DNA from: Blautia sp.
Lineage (GTDB): Bacteria; Bacillota; Clostridia; Lachnospirales; Lachnospiraceae
Direction: 5' to 3'
DNA length: 64,000 nt
Assembly (NCBI GenBank): GCA_022769545.1
Contig: JALEJS010000038.1
Location: 62,001-126,000, forward strand
A program made the translations under genes and the position numbers. Positions 41,611 through 51,643 of this stretch are shown here, in pieces (position 1 is the stretch's first letter; each line of letters opens with the position of its first letter). The notes under the pieces were generated by a model. It was not told the DNA's origin, did not search any database, and was given only the letters and a program-made list of their open reading frames with translations.

Positions 41611-41655
41611 GGAGGTACGGATGCTGCAAAGAATGCCGTATCTCCTTTTGTATTT
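41611..41655 (+). terminator. Terminator/attenuator between permease and deacylase genes
   Basis: GGAGGTACGG - 15 nt - CCGTATCTCC followed by TTTTGTATTT. Confidence 0.65.
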
Positions 41656-41687
41656 CGGGAACATTCATAAGAAAAGAGGTTGGAACG

Positions 41688-43325
41688 TTGGACTTTTTGA
41701 TCAGAAATGGCTGTATTGTCAACGGAAAAAATGAAACACCATATATGGCAGATATTGCCGTTGCCAATGGAGGCATTCAGAAAATCGCTCCGGCAATTCC
41801 GGTTCCGGAGGATCTGCCGCAGGATCGGGTGCTGGATGCGGCCGGAGCATATGTGACGCCCGGGTTCATTGACATCCACAGGCACGGAGACTGGGAGGCG
41901 CTGCGGGCAGGAGATGATCAGCTTCTGAACCGGCAGGGAATCACGACAGTGGTAAACGGGAACTGTGGGCTATCGGTGGCTCCTGCCGGAGATATCTATT
42001 ATGAGGAAATACAGAATTTTCTGAGCAGTGTGACGGGCGCAGAACCGAAGCTGCCTAAGGCAGAGATGAGATCCGGGCGGTGCCTGGAGGGACGCACTGC
42101 GCGGAGCATGGGAGAATATATGAACCGCCTGGCGGATGTCCGAAGAAGTGTGAATACCGGAATGCTGGTGGGAAACGGAACGCTGCGGGCAGGCGTAAAA
42201 GGTTATGCGGCCGGAACGGTGAGCTCAGAAGAAATCCGTCAGATCCAAAGGAATCTGGAAGAAGCACTGGAGGCAGGTGCGCTGGGGGTGAGTCTTGGGA
42301 TTGCGTATGCACCGGAATTTTCCTATCACGCAGAGGAACTGGTGCGTGTTCTGGAGCCGGTCCGCGGAAAAGGAATTCCGCTGGTGACACATGTGCGCAG
42401 TGAAGGAGACGGACTTCTGAATTCACTCAGAGAAGTGATCTGTGTGGCAGAAGCGCTGGAAGCACCTCTCCATGTCAGCCATATGAAGTGCATCGGAAAA
42501 CGCAACTGGAACAAGACGGTTCATCAGGTGCTGAAGCTTTTTGAGCAGGCGCGGGAGCGGGGAGTGCAGATTGATTTTGATGTGTATCCCTATCTGACCG
42601 GCTCCACCCAGCTGGTACATGTGCTTCCGCCGGCGTTTCAGGAAGGCGGGACGGAACAGATCCTGAGGCGGCTTTCAGACCGGACATGCAGAGAGGAGCT
42701 GGAGCAGCTCCTGAAGGAACCATCCGAGGAATTTGAAAACATTGTGGAACTGGCAGGGTATGAAAACATATTTGCAAGTACGCTGCATTCACCGGAATAT
42801 CTGCCTTATGCCGGACAGTCCATTCTGGAAATTGCAAAGATCCGTGGGATGGATCCCTGTGACACGCTCTGTGACATTCTGATCCGGGAAAAATGTCAGG
42901 TAACGATGCTGGATACCATTGCATCGGAACAGGATATGCTTACTTTTTTAAAGGATCCGCATGCAAATCTGATCTCAGATGCCATTTATCCGGCAGGGGG
43001 GAAATATCATCCGAGAGTGTACGGCGCATTTCCGCGTTTTCTGATTGAATATGTGAAAAAGAAACCGGTATTTTCCATCGAGGAGGCCATCTGGAAGATG
43101 ACGGCGGGACCGGCAAACGTTCTGGGGCTGAAAACGGGAGTGCTGGAGGAAGGCCGCCCGGCGGATATCAATGTATTCCGGCTTGAGGAGCTTATGGCAC
43201 CGGCGGATTTCAGGGAACCCCAGAGACTTTGCAGCGGCTTCGCGTGTGTTCTTGTGAACGGCGAGCCGGCAGTGAGAAAGGATTCCTGGAATAATACAGG
43301 AACCGGAAAGGTATGCAGAAAGTGA
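41688..43325 (+). CDS. N-acyl-D-amino-acid deacylase / D-aminoacylase family amidohydrolase
   Basis: DFLIRNGCIVNGKNETPYMADIAV, VTPGFIDIHRHGDWEAL, HVSHMKCIGKRNWNK; TTG start at 41688 after AAGAGG, downstream of the hairpin. Confidence 0.85.
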   Translation: MDFLIRNGCIVNGKNETPYMADIAVANGGIQKIAPAIPVPEDLPQDRVLDAAGAYVTPGFIDIHRHGDWEALRAGDDQLLNRQGITTVVNGNCGLSVAPAGDIYYEEIQNFLSSVTGAEPKLPKAEMRSGRCLEGRTARSMGEYMNRLADVRRSVNTGMLVGNGTLRAGVKGYAAGTVSSEEIRQIQRNLEEALEAGALGVSLGIAYAPEFSYHAEELVRVLEPVRGKGIPLVTHVRSEGDGLLNSLREVICVAEALEAPLHVSHMKCIGKRNWNKTVHQVLKLFEQARERGVQIDFDVYPYLTGSTQLVHVLPPAFQEGGTEQILRRLSDRTCREELEQLLKEPSEEFENIVELAGYENIFASTLHSPEYLPYAGQSILEIAKIRGMDPCDTLCDILIREKCQVTMLDTIASEQDMLTFLKDPHANLISDAIYPAGGKYHPRVYGAFPRFLIEYVKKKPVFSIEEAIWKMTAGPANVLGLKTGVLEEGRPADINVFRLEELMAPADFREPQRLCSGFACVLVNGEPAVRKDSWNNTGTGKVCRK

Positions 43326-43334
43326 GGGAGAAAA

Positions 43335-44525
43335 ATGCTGACAGAAGGCAGAAAAGCAGAAGTGACAGAATTGTGCAGGAAGCTGATCGAATCCAGGAGC
43401 TATTCCGGAGAGGAAAAAGGAACGGCAGAAATTCTGAAAGAATTCATGAAGGAGCAGGGCTTTGACGATTATCTGACGGATCCTTACGGAAATGTGATCG
43501 GAAGGATTTCGGGAAAGAAAGCAGGACCGAGAATTCTGTTTGACGGACATATGGATACCGTTCCGGTGGAAAATCCGGACAGCTGGACGCATGACCCGTT
43601 TCATCCGGTGATCGAGAATGGGAAACTGTATGGAAGAGGCGCTTCGGATATGAAGGGGGCCATTGCCGCGTTTATGACAGCAGCGGCATTTTTTGCCAGA
43701 GATTACGGACGGGATTTTTCCGGAGAGATCTATGTGGCAGGAGTGGTGCATGAGGAGTGCTTTGAGGGAGTTGCAGCCAGGAGCATCAGTGAAATCGTAA
43801 AGCCGGATTATGTGATCATCGGAGAGGCTTCCGGGTTGAATGTGAAAACGGGACAGAGAGGCCGTGCGGAAATTGTGCTGGAGACGTTTGGAAAGGCGGC
43901 GCATTCCGCCAATCCCCAGAAAGGGGTCAATGCGGTCTATACGATGTGTCAGCTGATTCCGGAAATCCAGAAGCTGGTTCCTCCGGAGCATCCCAGTCTG
44001 GGCAGGGGGATTCTGGAGCTGACGGATATCAAATCCTCTCCCTATCCGGGTGCATCGGTGGTTCCGGAATACTGCCGGGCGACCTTTGACCGCAGGCTTC
44101 TGGTAGGCGAGACGAAAGAGAGTGTGCTAAGGCCCATTCAGGAGGTTCTCGACCGGGTCTGCGCAAAGAACCCGGAGTATCGGGCCCGGGTTTCTCTGGC
44201 AGAAGGCAGTGAGAAATGTTATACGGGGAAAGAAATTTCAGCGCAGCGTTTCTTCCCCGGATGGTATTATTCTCCGGAGGAGGAATATATCCGAAGGATC
44301 GTGAAGGAACTGCAGGCGTCCGGATATGAGCCGGAGCTGACACAATACAGCTTCTGCACCAACGGAAGTCATTATGCAGGTGAAAAAGGCATTCCGACCA
44401 TCGGCCTTGGTCCCTCCAGAGAAAATCTGGCGCATACCGTGGATGAATATGTGGAACTGGAGCAGCTTACCGGGGCGGCTGAGTGCTATTATGGGGTGAT
44501 GAAAGCGCTGCTGGGAACAGAATAG
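43335..44525 (+). CDS. M20 peptidase / YgeY-like selenium-metabolism-linked hydrolase
   Basis: ILFDGHMDTVPVENPDSWTHDPFHPVIENGKLYGRGASDMKGAIAAFM, HEECFEGVA. Confidence 0.85.
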   Translation: MLTEGRKAEVTELCRKLIESRSYSGEEKGTAEILKEFMKEQGFDDYLTDPYGNVIGRISGKKAGPRILFDGHMDTVPVENPDSWTHDPFHPVIENGKLYGRGASDMKGAIAAFMTAAAFFARDYGRDFSGEIYVAGVVHEECFEGVAARSISEIVKPDYVIIGEASGLNVKTGQRGRAEIVLETFGKAAHSANPQKGVNAVYTMCQLIPEIQKLVPPEHPSLGRGILELTDIKSSPYPGASVVPEYCRATFDRRLLVGETKESVLRPIQEVLDRVCAKNPEYRARVSLAEGSEKCYTGKEISAQRFFPGWYYSPEEEYIRRIVKELQASGYEPELTQYSFCTNGSHYAGEKGIPTIGLGPSRENLAHTVDEYVELEQLTGAAECYYGVMKALLGTE

Positions 44526-44639
44526 GAAAAAATTTTTAAAAAAAATGTGCGGCAGAAAAAAACTCCGTGTGCATAAAGCGGCGGACGGCGGGACACAATA
44601 GCGATATAACATAAATTCCACGGAAAAGGAGACAATGAG

Positions 44640-45161
44640 ATGAAGAAAATCAAGAAAATCCTTGTCAGCGTTCTGCTGGTAAGTGTGACCGCCATGTTTG
44701 CCGCATGTGGCACAAACAACAATAACAATAACGCAGACGAAAGCACTGCTGCTGAAAACGGAAATACAGGTAAAAACGGAAACGGAACAGCAGACGGAGA
44801 AGGCAATGACGGTCTGGGCACAGACAATAATGATGGTCTGGGCACCGCTGACGGTACGGGAAATGGTACGGCAGGAGAAAACGGTACGGTGAATAACGGT
44901 ACTGTCAATAACGGAAATACAGATACAGCAGGAAACAATTCCACAGGAGACAATACAACAGGAAACAATACGGTGAATAACAGTGACGGAACAGGAAACG
45001 GGACTGACGGAAATGGAAGCGGAAACACCGTCGGTGGCAGGAATGATAACAATACCGTATCCGGAGAGCTTGGAAATGCGGTGGAGGACGTTGGGGACGG
45101 CGTCGGAAATGCAGTGAAGGATGTGGGGAATGCTGTGGACAATGCCATGGACGGCAGATAA
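44640..45161 (+). CDS. Low-complexity Asn/Gly/Thr-rich putative lipoprotein
   Basis: Lipobox-like VTAMFAAC after MKKIKKILVSVLL; long N/G/T-rich region and NAV-DVG repeat tail. Confidence 0.75.
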   Translation: MKKIKKILVSVLLVSVTAMFAACGTNNNNNNADESTAAENGNTGKNGNGTADGEGNDGLGTDNNDGLGTADGTGNGTAGENGTVNNGTVNNGNTDTAGNNSTGDNTTGNNTVNNSDGTGNGTDGNGSGNTVGGRNDNNTVSGELGNAVEDVGDGVGNAVKDVGNAVDNAMDGR

Positions 45162-45245
45162 ATCTGTGACGCAAACCGGCCCTGACCCGGATACAGCCGT
45201 TGAAAAAATACGGTATTAATGCTATCATCAATGCATGAAAGGGTG

Positions 45246-46031
45246 ATGAAAATGAAATTCCGTCCATGCATTGATATACATAACGGACAGGTAAAACAGA
45301 TCGTGGGAGGCAGTCTGAGAGATGCCGGAGATCAGGCCGAGGAAAATTTTGTCTCCGGGCAGGATGCTGCTTTCTACGCGGCACTGTATAAAAAATACGG
45401 AATCAGAGGCGGACATGTGATTCTTCTGAACGGAGCAGGCAGTCCGTACTACGAGAAAACGAAAGCACAGGCAAAAAAAGCGCTGGCTGAATATCCCCGG
45501 GGTCTGCAGCTGGGGGGCGGTGTCACGCCGGAAAACGCGCAGGAGTATCTGGAGGCGGGAGCAAGTCATGTGATCGTGACTTCCTATGTGTTCCGAAACG
45601 GACAGATTTCCTGGGAAAACCTGGAAAGGATGAAGTCGGCGGTGGGTGCAAAGCATCTGGTGCTGGATCTGAGCTGCCGCAGGAAAGACGACAGATATTA
45701 TATCGTCACAGACCGTTGGCAGAAATTCACGGAGGTGCCGGTTACGCTGGAGCTGATGGAAACACTTTCCGCTTACTGCGATGAATTTCTGGTACATGCG
45801 GTGGATGTGGAGGGACGTGCCCGCGGAATTGAGGAAAAGCTGGCATGTCTTTTGGGACAGTTTGAAAAGAGACCTGTGACCTATGCCGGGGGCGTGGGCA
45901 GTATGGAGGACATTGAGAAACTGTACCACTGCACCGGAGGCCGTCTGGATGTGACGGTGGGAAGTGCGCTGGATCTGTTTGGCGGTACGATTCCGTTCAG
46001 GAAGCTTGTGGAAAATGTGAATTTTTTATAA
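45246..46031 (+). CDS. hisA: Eukaryotic-type phosphoribosylformimino-5-aminoimidazole carboxamide ribotide isomerase
   Basis: CIDIHNGQVKQIVGGSL, LQLGGGV, LDLSCRRKDDRYYIVTDRWQKFT, EFLVHAVDVEGRARGIEEKL, VTVGSALDLFGG resemble yeast HIS6. Confidence 0.85.
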   Translation: MKMKFRPCIDIHNGQVKQIVGGSLRDAGDQAEENFVSGQDAAFYAALYKKYGIRGGHVILLNGAGSPYYEKTKAQAKKALAEYPRGLQLGGGVTPENAQEYLEAGASHVIVTSYVFRNGQISWENLERMKSAVGAKHLVLDLSCRRKDDRYYIVTDRWQKFTEVPVTLELMETLSAYCDEFLVHAVDVEGRARGIEEKLACLLGQFEKRPVTYAGGVGSMEDIEKLYHCTGGRLDVTVGSALDLFGGTIPFRKLVENVNFL

Positions 46032-46131
46032 AAAAGATATTAAAATCATTCTGTGTATGGTATAATATGCTTACAAAAATTGACTAGGCATCCCTCTGGG
46101 ATGCATGGAATCCGCAAAGGGGGATGGGTCT

Positions 46132-46659
46132 ATGAATTTTATCATCAGTGGAAAAAACCTTACCGTTTCGGAAGGACTTAAAACAGCAGTGGAAGACAAG
46201 CTTGGCAAGCTGGAACGTTATTTTACGCCGGACACCGAAATTATGGTGACACTCAGTGTGGAGAAAGAACGGCAGAAAATTGAGGTTACCATTCCGGTAA
46301 AAGGAAACATTATCCGTTCCGAACAGGTGAGCAACGATATGTATGTATCGATTGACCTGGTAGAGGAAGTCATCGAGCGTCAGCTTCGCAAATACAAAAA
46401 CAGGATCGTTGACAGAAAGCAGTCCGCATCCGGTTTCCAGAAAGCATATCTGGAAAAAGAATATGAGGAGGATGAGGAAATCAAGATCATCCGGACAAAG
46501 AAGTTCGACATCAAGCCAATGTATCCGGAGGACGCATGTGTACAGATGGAACTTCTCGGCCACAGCTTCTTTGTATTCTGCAATGCAGAGACAGATGAGG
46601 TGAATGTGGTATATAAGAGAAAAGGAAATACCTACGGTCTGATTGAACCGGAAAAATAA
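46132..46659 (+). CDS. hpf: Long-form ribosome hibernation promoting factor
   Basis: MNFIISGKNLTVSEGLKTAVEDKLGKLERYF; C-terminal IIRTKKFDIKPMYPEDACVQMELLGHSFFVFCNAETDEVNVVYKRKGNTYGLIEP. Confidence 0.95.
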   Translation: MNFIISGKNLTVSEGLKTAVEDKLGKLERYFTPDTEIMVTLSVEKERQKIEVTIPVKGNIIRSEQVSNDMYVSIDLVEEVIERQLRKYKNRIVDRKQSASGFQKAYLEKEYEEDEEIKIIRTKKFDIKPMYPEDACVQMELLGHSFFVFCNAETDEVNVVYKRKGNTYGLIEPEK

Positions 46660-46670
46660 TGGTGCCGCTG

Positions 46671-46702
46671 CAGGGTCCCGGGAGCTTCCCGGGACCCTGT
46701 TT
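46671..46702 (+). terminator. Rho-independent terminator after hpf
   Basis: CAGGGTCCCGGGA-GC-TTCCCGGGACCCTG followed by TTTT. Confidence 0.85.
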
Positions 46703-46884
46703 TGGCGGTTACAGGATCAGTGTGTCAAAAGTGACGCCTTGTTTATTGCACGATGCACAAGCTGCGTTGGACATGGTCATAGTTTGTTTACTAAAAATTC
46801 ATTGTTTTCCAGAGGGGAAAGTGATAAAATATATTAGATTGCTTTTTACAGGTATCATTTCATAAACAGGAGTAGATAAGATAT

Positions 46885-49461
46885 ATGAGTATGTTTTCAA
46901 AAGTTTTCGGGACAAGGAGCCAGCGTGAGGTAAAACGTATCATGCCGCTGGTGGAAAAAACAGAAAGTCTGCGTCCCGCTATGCAGCAGTTAACAGATGA
47001 GCAGCTTCGGGAGAAAACCCGGGAATTCAAAAAGCGTCTTTCAGAGGGGGAAACTCTGGATGATCTTCTTCCGGAGGCATTTGCCGCAGTGCGTGAGGCT
47101 GCAAAGCGTGTTCTCGGCATGGAGCATTACCGTGTTCAGATCATCGGCGGTATCATTCTTCATCAGGGCCGAATTGCCGAGATGAGAACCGGTGAAGGTA
47201 AAACACTGGTGTCCACACTTCCGGCATATCTGAATGCGCTGGAAGGAAAGGGCGTTCATATCGTCACAGTTAATGACTATCTGGCAAGCCGAGATGCGGA
47301 ATGGATGGGAAAGGTTCATGAGTTTCTGGGACTGAAGGTCGGCGTGGTCTTAAATGACATGAAGCCGGAAGAGCGCCGGGAGGCCTACAACTGTGACATT
47401 ACATATGTCACCAACAATGAGCTTGGTTTCGATTATCTTCGTGACAATATGGTAATTTATAAAGAACAGCTGGTACAGAGAGATCTGCACTACTGTATCA
47501 TCGATGAGGTCGACTCGGTTCTGATCGATGAGGCCCGTACCCCGCTGATCATTTCCGGACAGAGCGGAAAGTCCACCAAGCTGTATGAGGTCTGCGATAT
47601 TCTCGCGCAGCAGCTGGAGCGCGGAGAAGCCAGCCATGAGATGACAAAGATGGCAGCCATCATGGGCGAAGAGGTTGTGGAGACCGGAGACTTTGTAGTA
47701 AACGAAAAAGATAAGATTGTAAACCTCACCGAAGAGGGTGTGAAAAAAGTCGAGAAATTCTTCCATATCGAAAACCTTGCCGATCCGGAAAATCTGGAGA
47801 TTCAGCACAATATCATTCTGGCTCTCCGGGCACATAATCTGATGCATAAGGATCAGGATTATGTGGTGAAGGACGATGAAATTCTCATCGTAGATGAGTT
47901 TACCGGACGTATTATGCCGGGCCGCCGTTATTCGGACGGTCTGCACCAGGCGATTGAGGCGAAGGAGCATGTAAAGGTGAAGCGCGAGAGCAAGACGCTT
48001 GCCACGATCACCTTCCAGAACTTCTTCAACAAGTATGAGAAAAAAGGCGGTATGACCGGTACGGCCATCACCGAGGAAAAAGAGTTCCGCGATATTTACG
48101 GAATGGACGTTGTGGAAATTCCCACGAACAAGCCCATTCAGCGTAAGGATCTGGACGATGCGGTTTACATGACCAAGAAAGAAAAGTACAATGCGGTGGT
48201 TCAGGCAGTTATTGAGGCTCATGAGAAAAAGCAGCCGGTACTGGTCGGTACCATTACTATCGAGACTTCTGAGCTGATCAGCCGTATGCTGAAGCGTCAG
48301 GGAATCCCGCACAATGTTCTGAATGCCAAATTTCATGAGCTGGAAGCGGAGATCGTAGCCAGAGCCGGAGAAGCCGGTGCGGTTACCATCGCCACGAACA
48401 TGGCCGGCCGTGGTACGGATATCAAGCTGGATGATGTGGCAAGAGAGGTCGGCGGTCTGAAGATCATCGGTACCGAGCGTCATGAATCCAGACGTATTGA
48501 CAATCAGCTGCGAGGACGTTCCGGACGTCAGGGTGACCCGGGCGAATCCAGATTTTACATCTCGCTGGAGGATGATCTGATGCGACTGTTCGGTTCCGAG
48601 CGTCTCATGAAGGTGTTCACCTCCCTTGGTGTGGCTGAGAACGAACAGATTGAGCATAAAATGCTTTCCAACGCCATTGAGAAGGCACAGGAGAAGATCG
48701 AGTATAACAACTTCGGTATCCGTAAAAACCTTCTGGATTATGACCAGGTAAATAACGAACAGAGAGAGATTATTTACAAGGAGCGCCGTCAGGTTCTGGA
48801 CGGTGAGAACATGCGGGATGCCATCTACAAGATGATCACCGATATTGTGGACAGCACAGTGGATATGTGTTTCACGGACGATGTGGATTCCGAAGACTGG
48901 GATCTGAGAGAATTTAATTCCGTACTGCTTCCCATCATCCCGATTGCACCGCTCAATGCCGAGAAGGTGAAGGGCAAGCGCAAAAATGAGATGAAGCATC
49001 TGATCAAGGAAGAGGCTGTGAAGCTTTATGAGGTGAAGGAGTCAGAATTCCCGGAGCCGGAGCAGCTGCGTGAGCTGGAGCGTGTCGTTCTTCTGAAGAG
49101 CATTGACAGCAAGTGGATGGATCACATCGACGATATGGAAATCCTGCGGCAGGGTATCGGCCTTGTCGGCTATGGACAGAGAGATCCGGTTGTGGAATAT
49201 AAAATGCAGGCCTTTGAGATGTTCAACAACATGATCTCCTCCATACAGGAAGATACGGTGCGTATGCTGTATCATGTTCATGTGGAACAGAAGATCGAAC
49301 GTGAGCAGGTTGCAAAAGTCACCGGAACAAACAAAGATGACAGTGCGGTGAAAAAACCGGTGCAGCGCAAAGAGGTTAAGGTTTATCCGAATGATCCGTG
49401 TCCCTGCGGAAGCGGAAAGAAATATAAGCAGTGCTGCGGCAGAAAAGCCGTGAAGGCATAA
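46885..49461 (+). CDS. secA: Preprotein translocase ATPase SecA
   Basis: [20 protein letters not shown], full-length 858 aa, C-terminal zinc motif [17 protein letters not shown]. Confidence 0.98.
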   Translation: MSMFSKVFGTRSQREVKRIMPLVEKTESLRPAMQQLTDEQLREKTREFKKRLSEGETLDDLLPEAFAAVREAAKRVLGMEHYRVQIIGGIILHQGRIAEMRTGEGKTLVSTLPAYLNALEGKGVHIVTVNDYLASRDAEWMGKVHEFLGLKVGVVLNDMKPEERREAYNCDITYVTNNELGFDYLRDNMVIYKEQLVQRDLHYCIIDEVDSVLIDEARTPLIISGQSGKSTKLYEVCDILAQQLERGEASHEMTKMAAIMGEEVVETGDFVVNEKDKIVNLTEEGVKKVEKFFHIENLADPENLEIQHNIILALRAHNLMHKDQDYVVKDDEILIVDEFTGRIMPGRRYSDGLHQAIEAKEHVKVKRESKTLATITFQNFFNKYEKKGGMTGTAITEEKEFRDIYGMDVVEIPTNKPIQRKDLDDAVYMTKKEKYNAVVQAVIEAHEKKQPVLVGTITIETSELISRMLKRQGIPHNVLNAKFHELEAEIVARAGEAGAVTIATNMAGRGTDIKLDDVAREVGGLKIIGTERHESRRIDNQLRGRSGRQGDPGESRFYISLEDDLMRLFGSERLMKVFTSLGVAENEQIEHKMLSNAIEKAQEKIEYNNFGIRKNLLDYDQVNNEQREIIYKERRQVLDGENMRDAIYKMITDIVDSTVDMCFTDDVDSEDWDLREFNSVLLPIIPIAPLNAEKVKGKRKNEMKHLIKEEAVKLYEVKESEFPEPEQLRELERVVLLKSIDSKWMDHIDDMEILRQGIGLVGYGQRDPVVEYKMQAFEMFNNMISSIQEDTVRMLYHVHVEQKIEREQVAKVTGTNKDDSAVKKPVQRKEVKVYPNDPCPCGSGKKYKQCCGRKAVKA

Positions 49462-49513
49462 TACACCGTACTCAGGTGCAAAGAAAAAACGATATTTAAA
49501 AACGAAAACAATA

Positions 49514-49562
49514 AAAGGCGCCCGGCCGGATTGATGCTCATCGATTCCGGCTGGGCGCCTTT
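49514..49562. terminator. Bidirectional terminator overlapping the 3' end of the AraC-family gene
   Basis: AAAGGCGCCCGGCCGGA...TCCGGCTGGGCGCCTTT. Confidence 0.85.
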
Positions 49563-50383
49563 CCAAATTGTTTTTTATAGGCTCTTTCAAAAGCTGTGTA
49601 ATCCTTAAAGCCGCTGGAAAGAGCGGCTTTTATGACAGGCATTCCCTCTGCGATTTTTGTGCGGGCCATCAGAAGCCGTTTGCTGAGAATATAATTGTGG
49701 ATGGTATAGCCTGTTTCTTCCTTGAACTTGCGCATCATATGATATTTACTCAGGTAATATTTTCCGGCCAGAACATCGATGGACAGATCGGCAGTGAGAT
49801 TGTGGTTGATGTACTGCAGAATCTGATCCACATGAGAATCGTAGGAACAGGCCTTCTGGTCGTAATGGAAGTCACTGTCCAGAAACGCGCGGTTCAGATA
49901 GACCATAAACTGAGTAAACAGGGCGTCGTACAGAAGCTCTGCTCCATAGGAAGGGACATTTTGGTCGCGGTCCTTCCGGGAAAATTCCATTTCGGAAAGA
50001 ATCCTCCGGAACGGTTCCTGGAGCTTCGCAGACAGGCGGAGCAGGTGGAAGCTCCGACTGACAGACTGCTGAAAACACTGGGTCAGGGGCTGGCGTGCAA
50101 GGTCATCCCGGATCCAGAAAATATATCGATCATAGGGAACGGTGGTGTCAATTTCCGGTTTATGTATGGAGTGACGGCTCACCAGAAGGATGTCTCCGGG
50201 GCTGAGGTGATAGGATTTCCCTTCAATATGGTAGGTTACATTTCCTGACAGAAAAATGAGAACCTTATGGAAATCATGGTAGTGATAGGAATATTCTTTT
50301 TTGGTCTGGTCCTTGATATGAAAGAGACGGAAATCTTCGTGAAGATAGCCGGTTTTTTCATATTCTCCGAATAACTGTTTCAT
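49538..50383 (-). CDS. AraC family transcriptional regulator (cupin N-terminus)
   Basis: SYHYHDFHKVLIFLSGNVTYHIEGKSYHLSPGDILLV; HTH DLSIDVLAGKYYLSKYHMMRKFKEETGYTIHNYI and SGFKDYTAFERAYKKQFGKAP; start reassigned to 50383. Confidence 0.92.
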   Translation of the reverse strand: MKQLFGEYEKTGYLHEDFRLFHIKDQTKKEYSYHYHDFHKVLIFLSGNVTYHIEGKSYHLSPGDILLVSRHSIHKPEIDTTVPYDRYIFWIRDDLARQPLTQCFQQSVSRSFHLLRLSAKLQEPFRRILSEMEFSRKDRDQNVPSYGAELLYDALFTQFMVYLNRAFLDSDFHYDQKACSYDSHVDQILQYINHNLTADLSIDVLAGKYYLSKYHMMRKFKEETGYTIHNYILSKRLLMARTKIAEGMPVIKAALSSGFKDYTAFERAYKKQFGKAPSRNR

Positions 50384-50556
50384 GCTCACACCCCCTGGCA
50401 TCATCATAGCATACGATCCTTAAAATGAGAACCGCATTTTTTGCAATATTAGAAGCAGTTTATTCTATATACATGGAAAAAAGATTGTATATAATATTAC
50501 ATAAATAAGAAATTGTTCGACAGATATATGGAAAATGATCGCAGGGGGAATGAACC

Positions 50557-51402
50557 ATGGAAAGCATTGTGATGACAAAATATCAGGGACTGGGAAATGA
50601 TTATCTGATTCTGGACTCCCGTAAAAACCGTGTACAGCTGCAGGGAAAAAAGGGGGCACTTCTTTGTCAGAGAGGATTCGGACTGGGGGCAGACGGAGTT
50701 CTGTACGGACCGGTTGACATAGACGGAAAGATGGGTGTCCGCATTTTCAATTCCGACGGAAGTGAATCGGCTATCAGCGGAAACGGTGTCCGTATTTTTG
50801 CAAAATATCTGATGGATCAGGGATATGTAAAGGAATCCCGGTTTGAGATCGAGACACTTGCGGGAACCATTCAGGTGGAATGCCTGAACAGCCGTGCCAC
50901 GGAATTCCGCGTAAAAATGGGTAAGGCATCCTTTGTTTCCAGAGAAATTCCGGTTACCGGAGAGATTCGGGAAGTTATTAATGAAGAGTTCGTTTTTCAT
51001 GATGAGACATATAAAGCGACCTGTCTGACCATCGGAAATCCCCACTGTATTATTTTTACGGATCATGTGAGTGCAGAAGAAGTAAAGGCACTGGGACCAT
51101 ATGTGGAGGATGCACCGGAATTTCCGGAGCGGATGAATCTGCAGCTCTGTCACAGGATCGACAGCGGAAATCTGGATATCGAGATCTGGGAGCGCGGCTC
51201 CGGATATACCAGAGCCTCCGGAACAGGAAGCTGCGCGGCGGCAATGGCAGCGTATCGTCTTGGCCTGGTGGAATCCCGGGTGAATGTAAACCAGCCGGGC
51301 GGTATGATCCAGATCGACATCGAGGAGGACGGAACGATTTATATGACCGGAACCGTCGGTTATATTGCAGACATGCATGTGGCAGAAAGCTTTTTCTCAT
51401 AA
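50557..51402 (+). CDS. dapF: Diaminopimelate epimerase
   Basis: TKYQGLGNDYLILD, GNGVRIFAKYL, IWERGSGYTRASGTGSCAAAMAAYRLG. Confidence 0.95.
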   Translation: MESIVMTKYQGLGNDYLILDSRKNRVQLQGKKGALLCQRGFGLGADGVLYGPVDIDGKMGVRIFNSDGSESAISGNGVRIFAKYLMDQGYVKESRFEIETLAGTIQVECLNSRATEFRVKMGKASFVSREIPVTGEIREVINEEFVFHDETYKATCLTIGNPHCIIFTDHVSAEEVKALGPYVEDAPEFPERMNLQLCHRIDSGNLDIEIWERGSGYTRASGTGSCAAAMAAYRLGLVESRVNVNQPGGMIQIDIEEDGTIYMTGTVGYIADMHVAESFFS

Positions 51403-51483
51403 AAGGTTGATATTTGAAAAAAATGTGCTATACTGTTTAGGAAAGCGGCGGATACTGCAGATCGGCTGCTTTGTAAAAACAGA

Positions 51484-51570
51484 ACGGGGAGCTCATAGTA
51501 ATGGGCTGAGAGTAAGCGGAAGCTTAGACCCAGAACCTGATTTGGATAATGCCAACGTAGGGAAATATGT
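51484..51570 (+). ncRNA. TPP riboswitch (THI element)
   Basis: CGGGGAGCTCATAGTAATGGGCTGAGAGTAAGC...GACCCAGAACCTGATTTGGATAATGCCAACGTAGGGAAATATGT matches the THI-box core (CTGAGA, ACCTGAT, GGATAATGCCA-CGTAGGGA). Confidence 0.95.
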
Positions 51571-51594
51571 GCACAGAAAAACAAGTGGATTGGT

Positions 51595-51632
51595 GCAGAA
51601 TACCTTATATTTGGTATTCTGCTCTTTTTTTG
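51595..51632 (+). terminator. TPP-riboswitch expression-platform terminator
   Basis: GCAGAATACC-TTATATTT-GGTATTCTGC-TCTTTTTTT. Confidence 0.9.
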
Positions 51633-51643
51633 GAGAAAAGAAG

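Noticed and set aside
41607-41687. Upstream extension of the deacylase ORF
   Set aside because: The extension runs through a terminator-like hairpin; the TTG at 41688 after AAGAGG matches the family N-terminus better.
47350-48999. 549 aa ORF antisense to secA
   Set aside because: Shadow of the secA reading frame; no recognisable domain, no RBS evidence, Cys/His/Leu-rich pseudo-translation.
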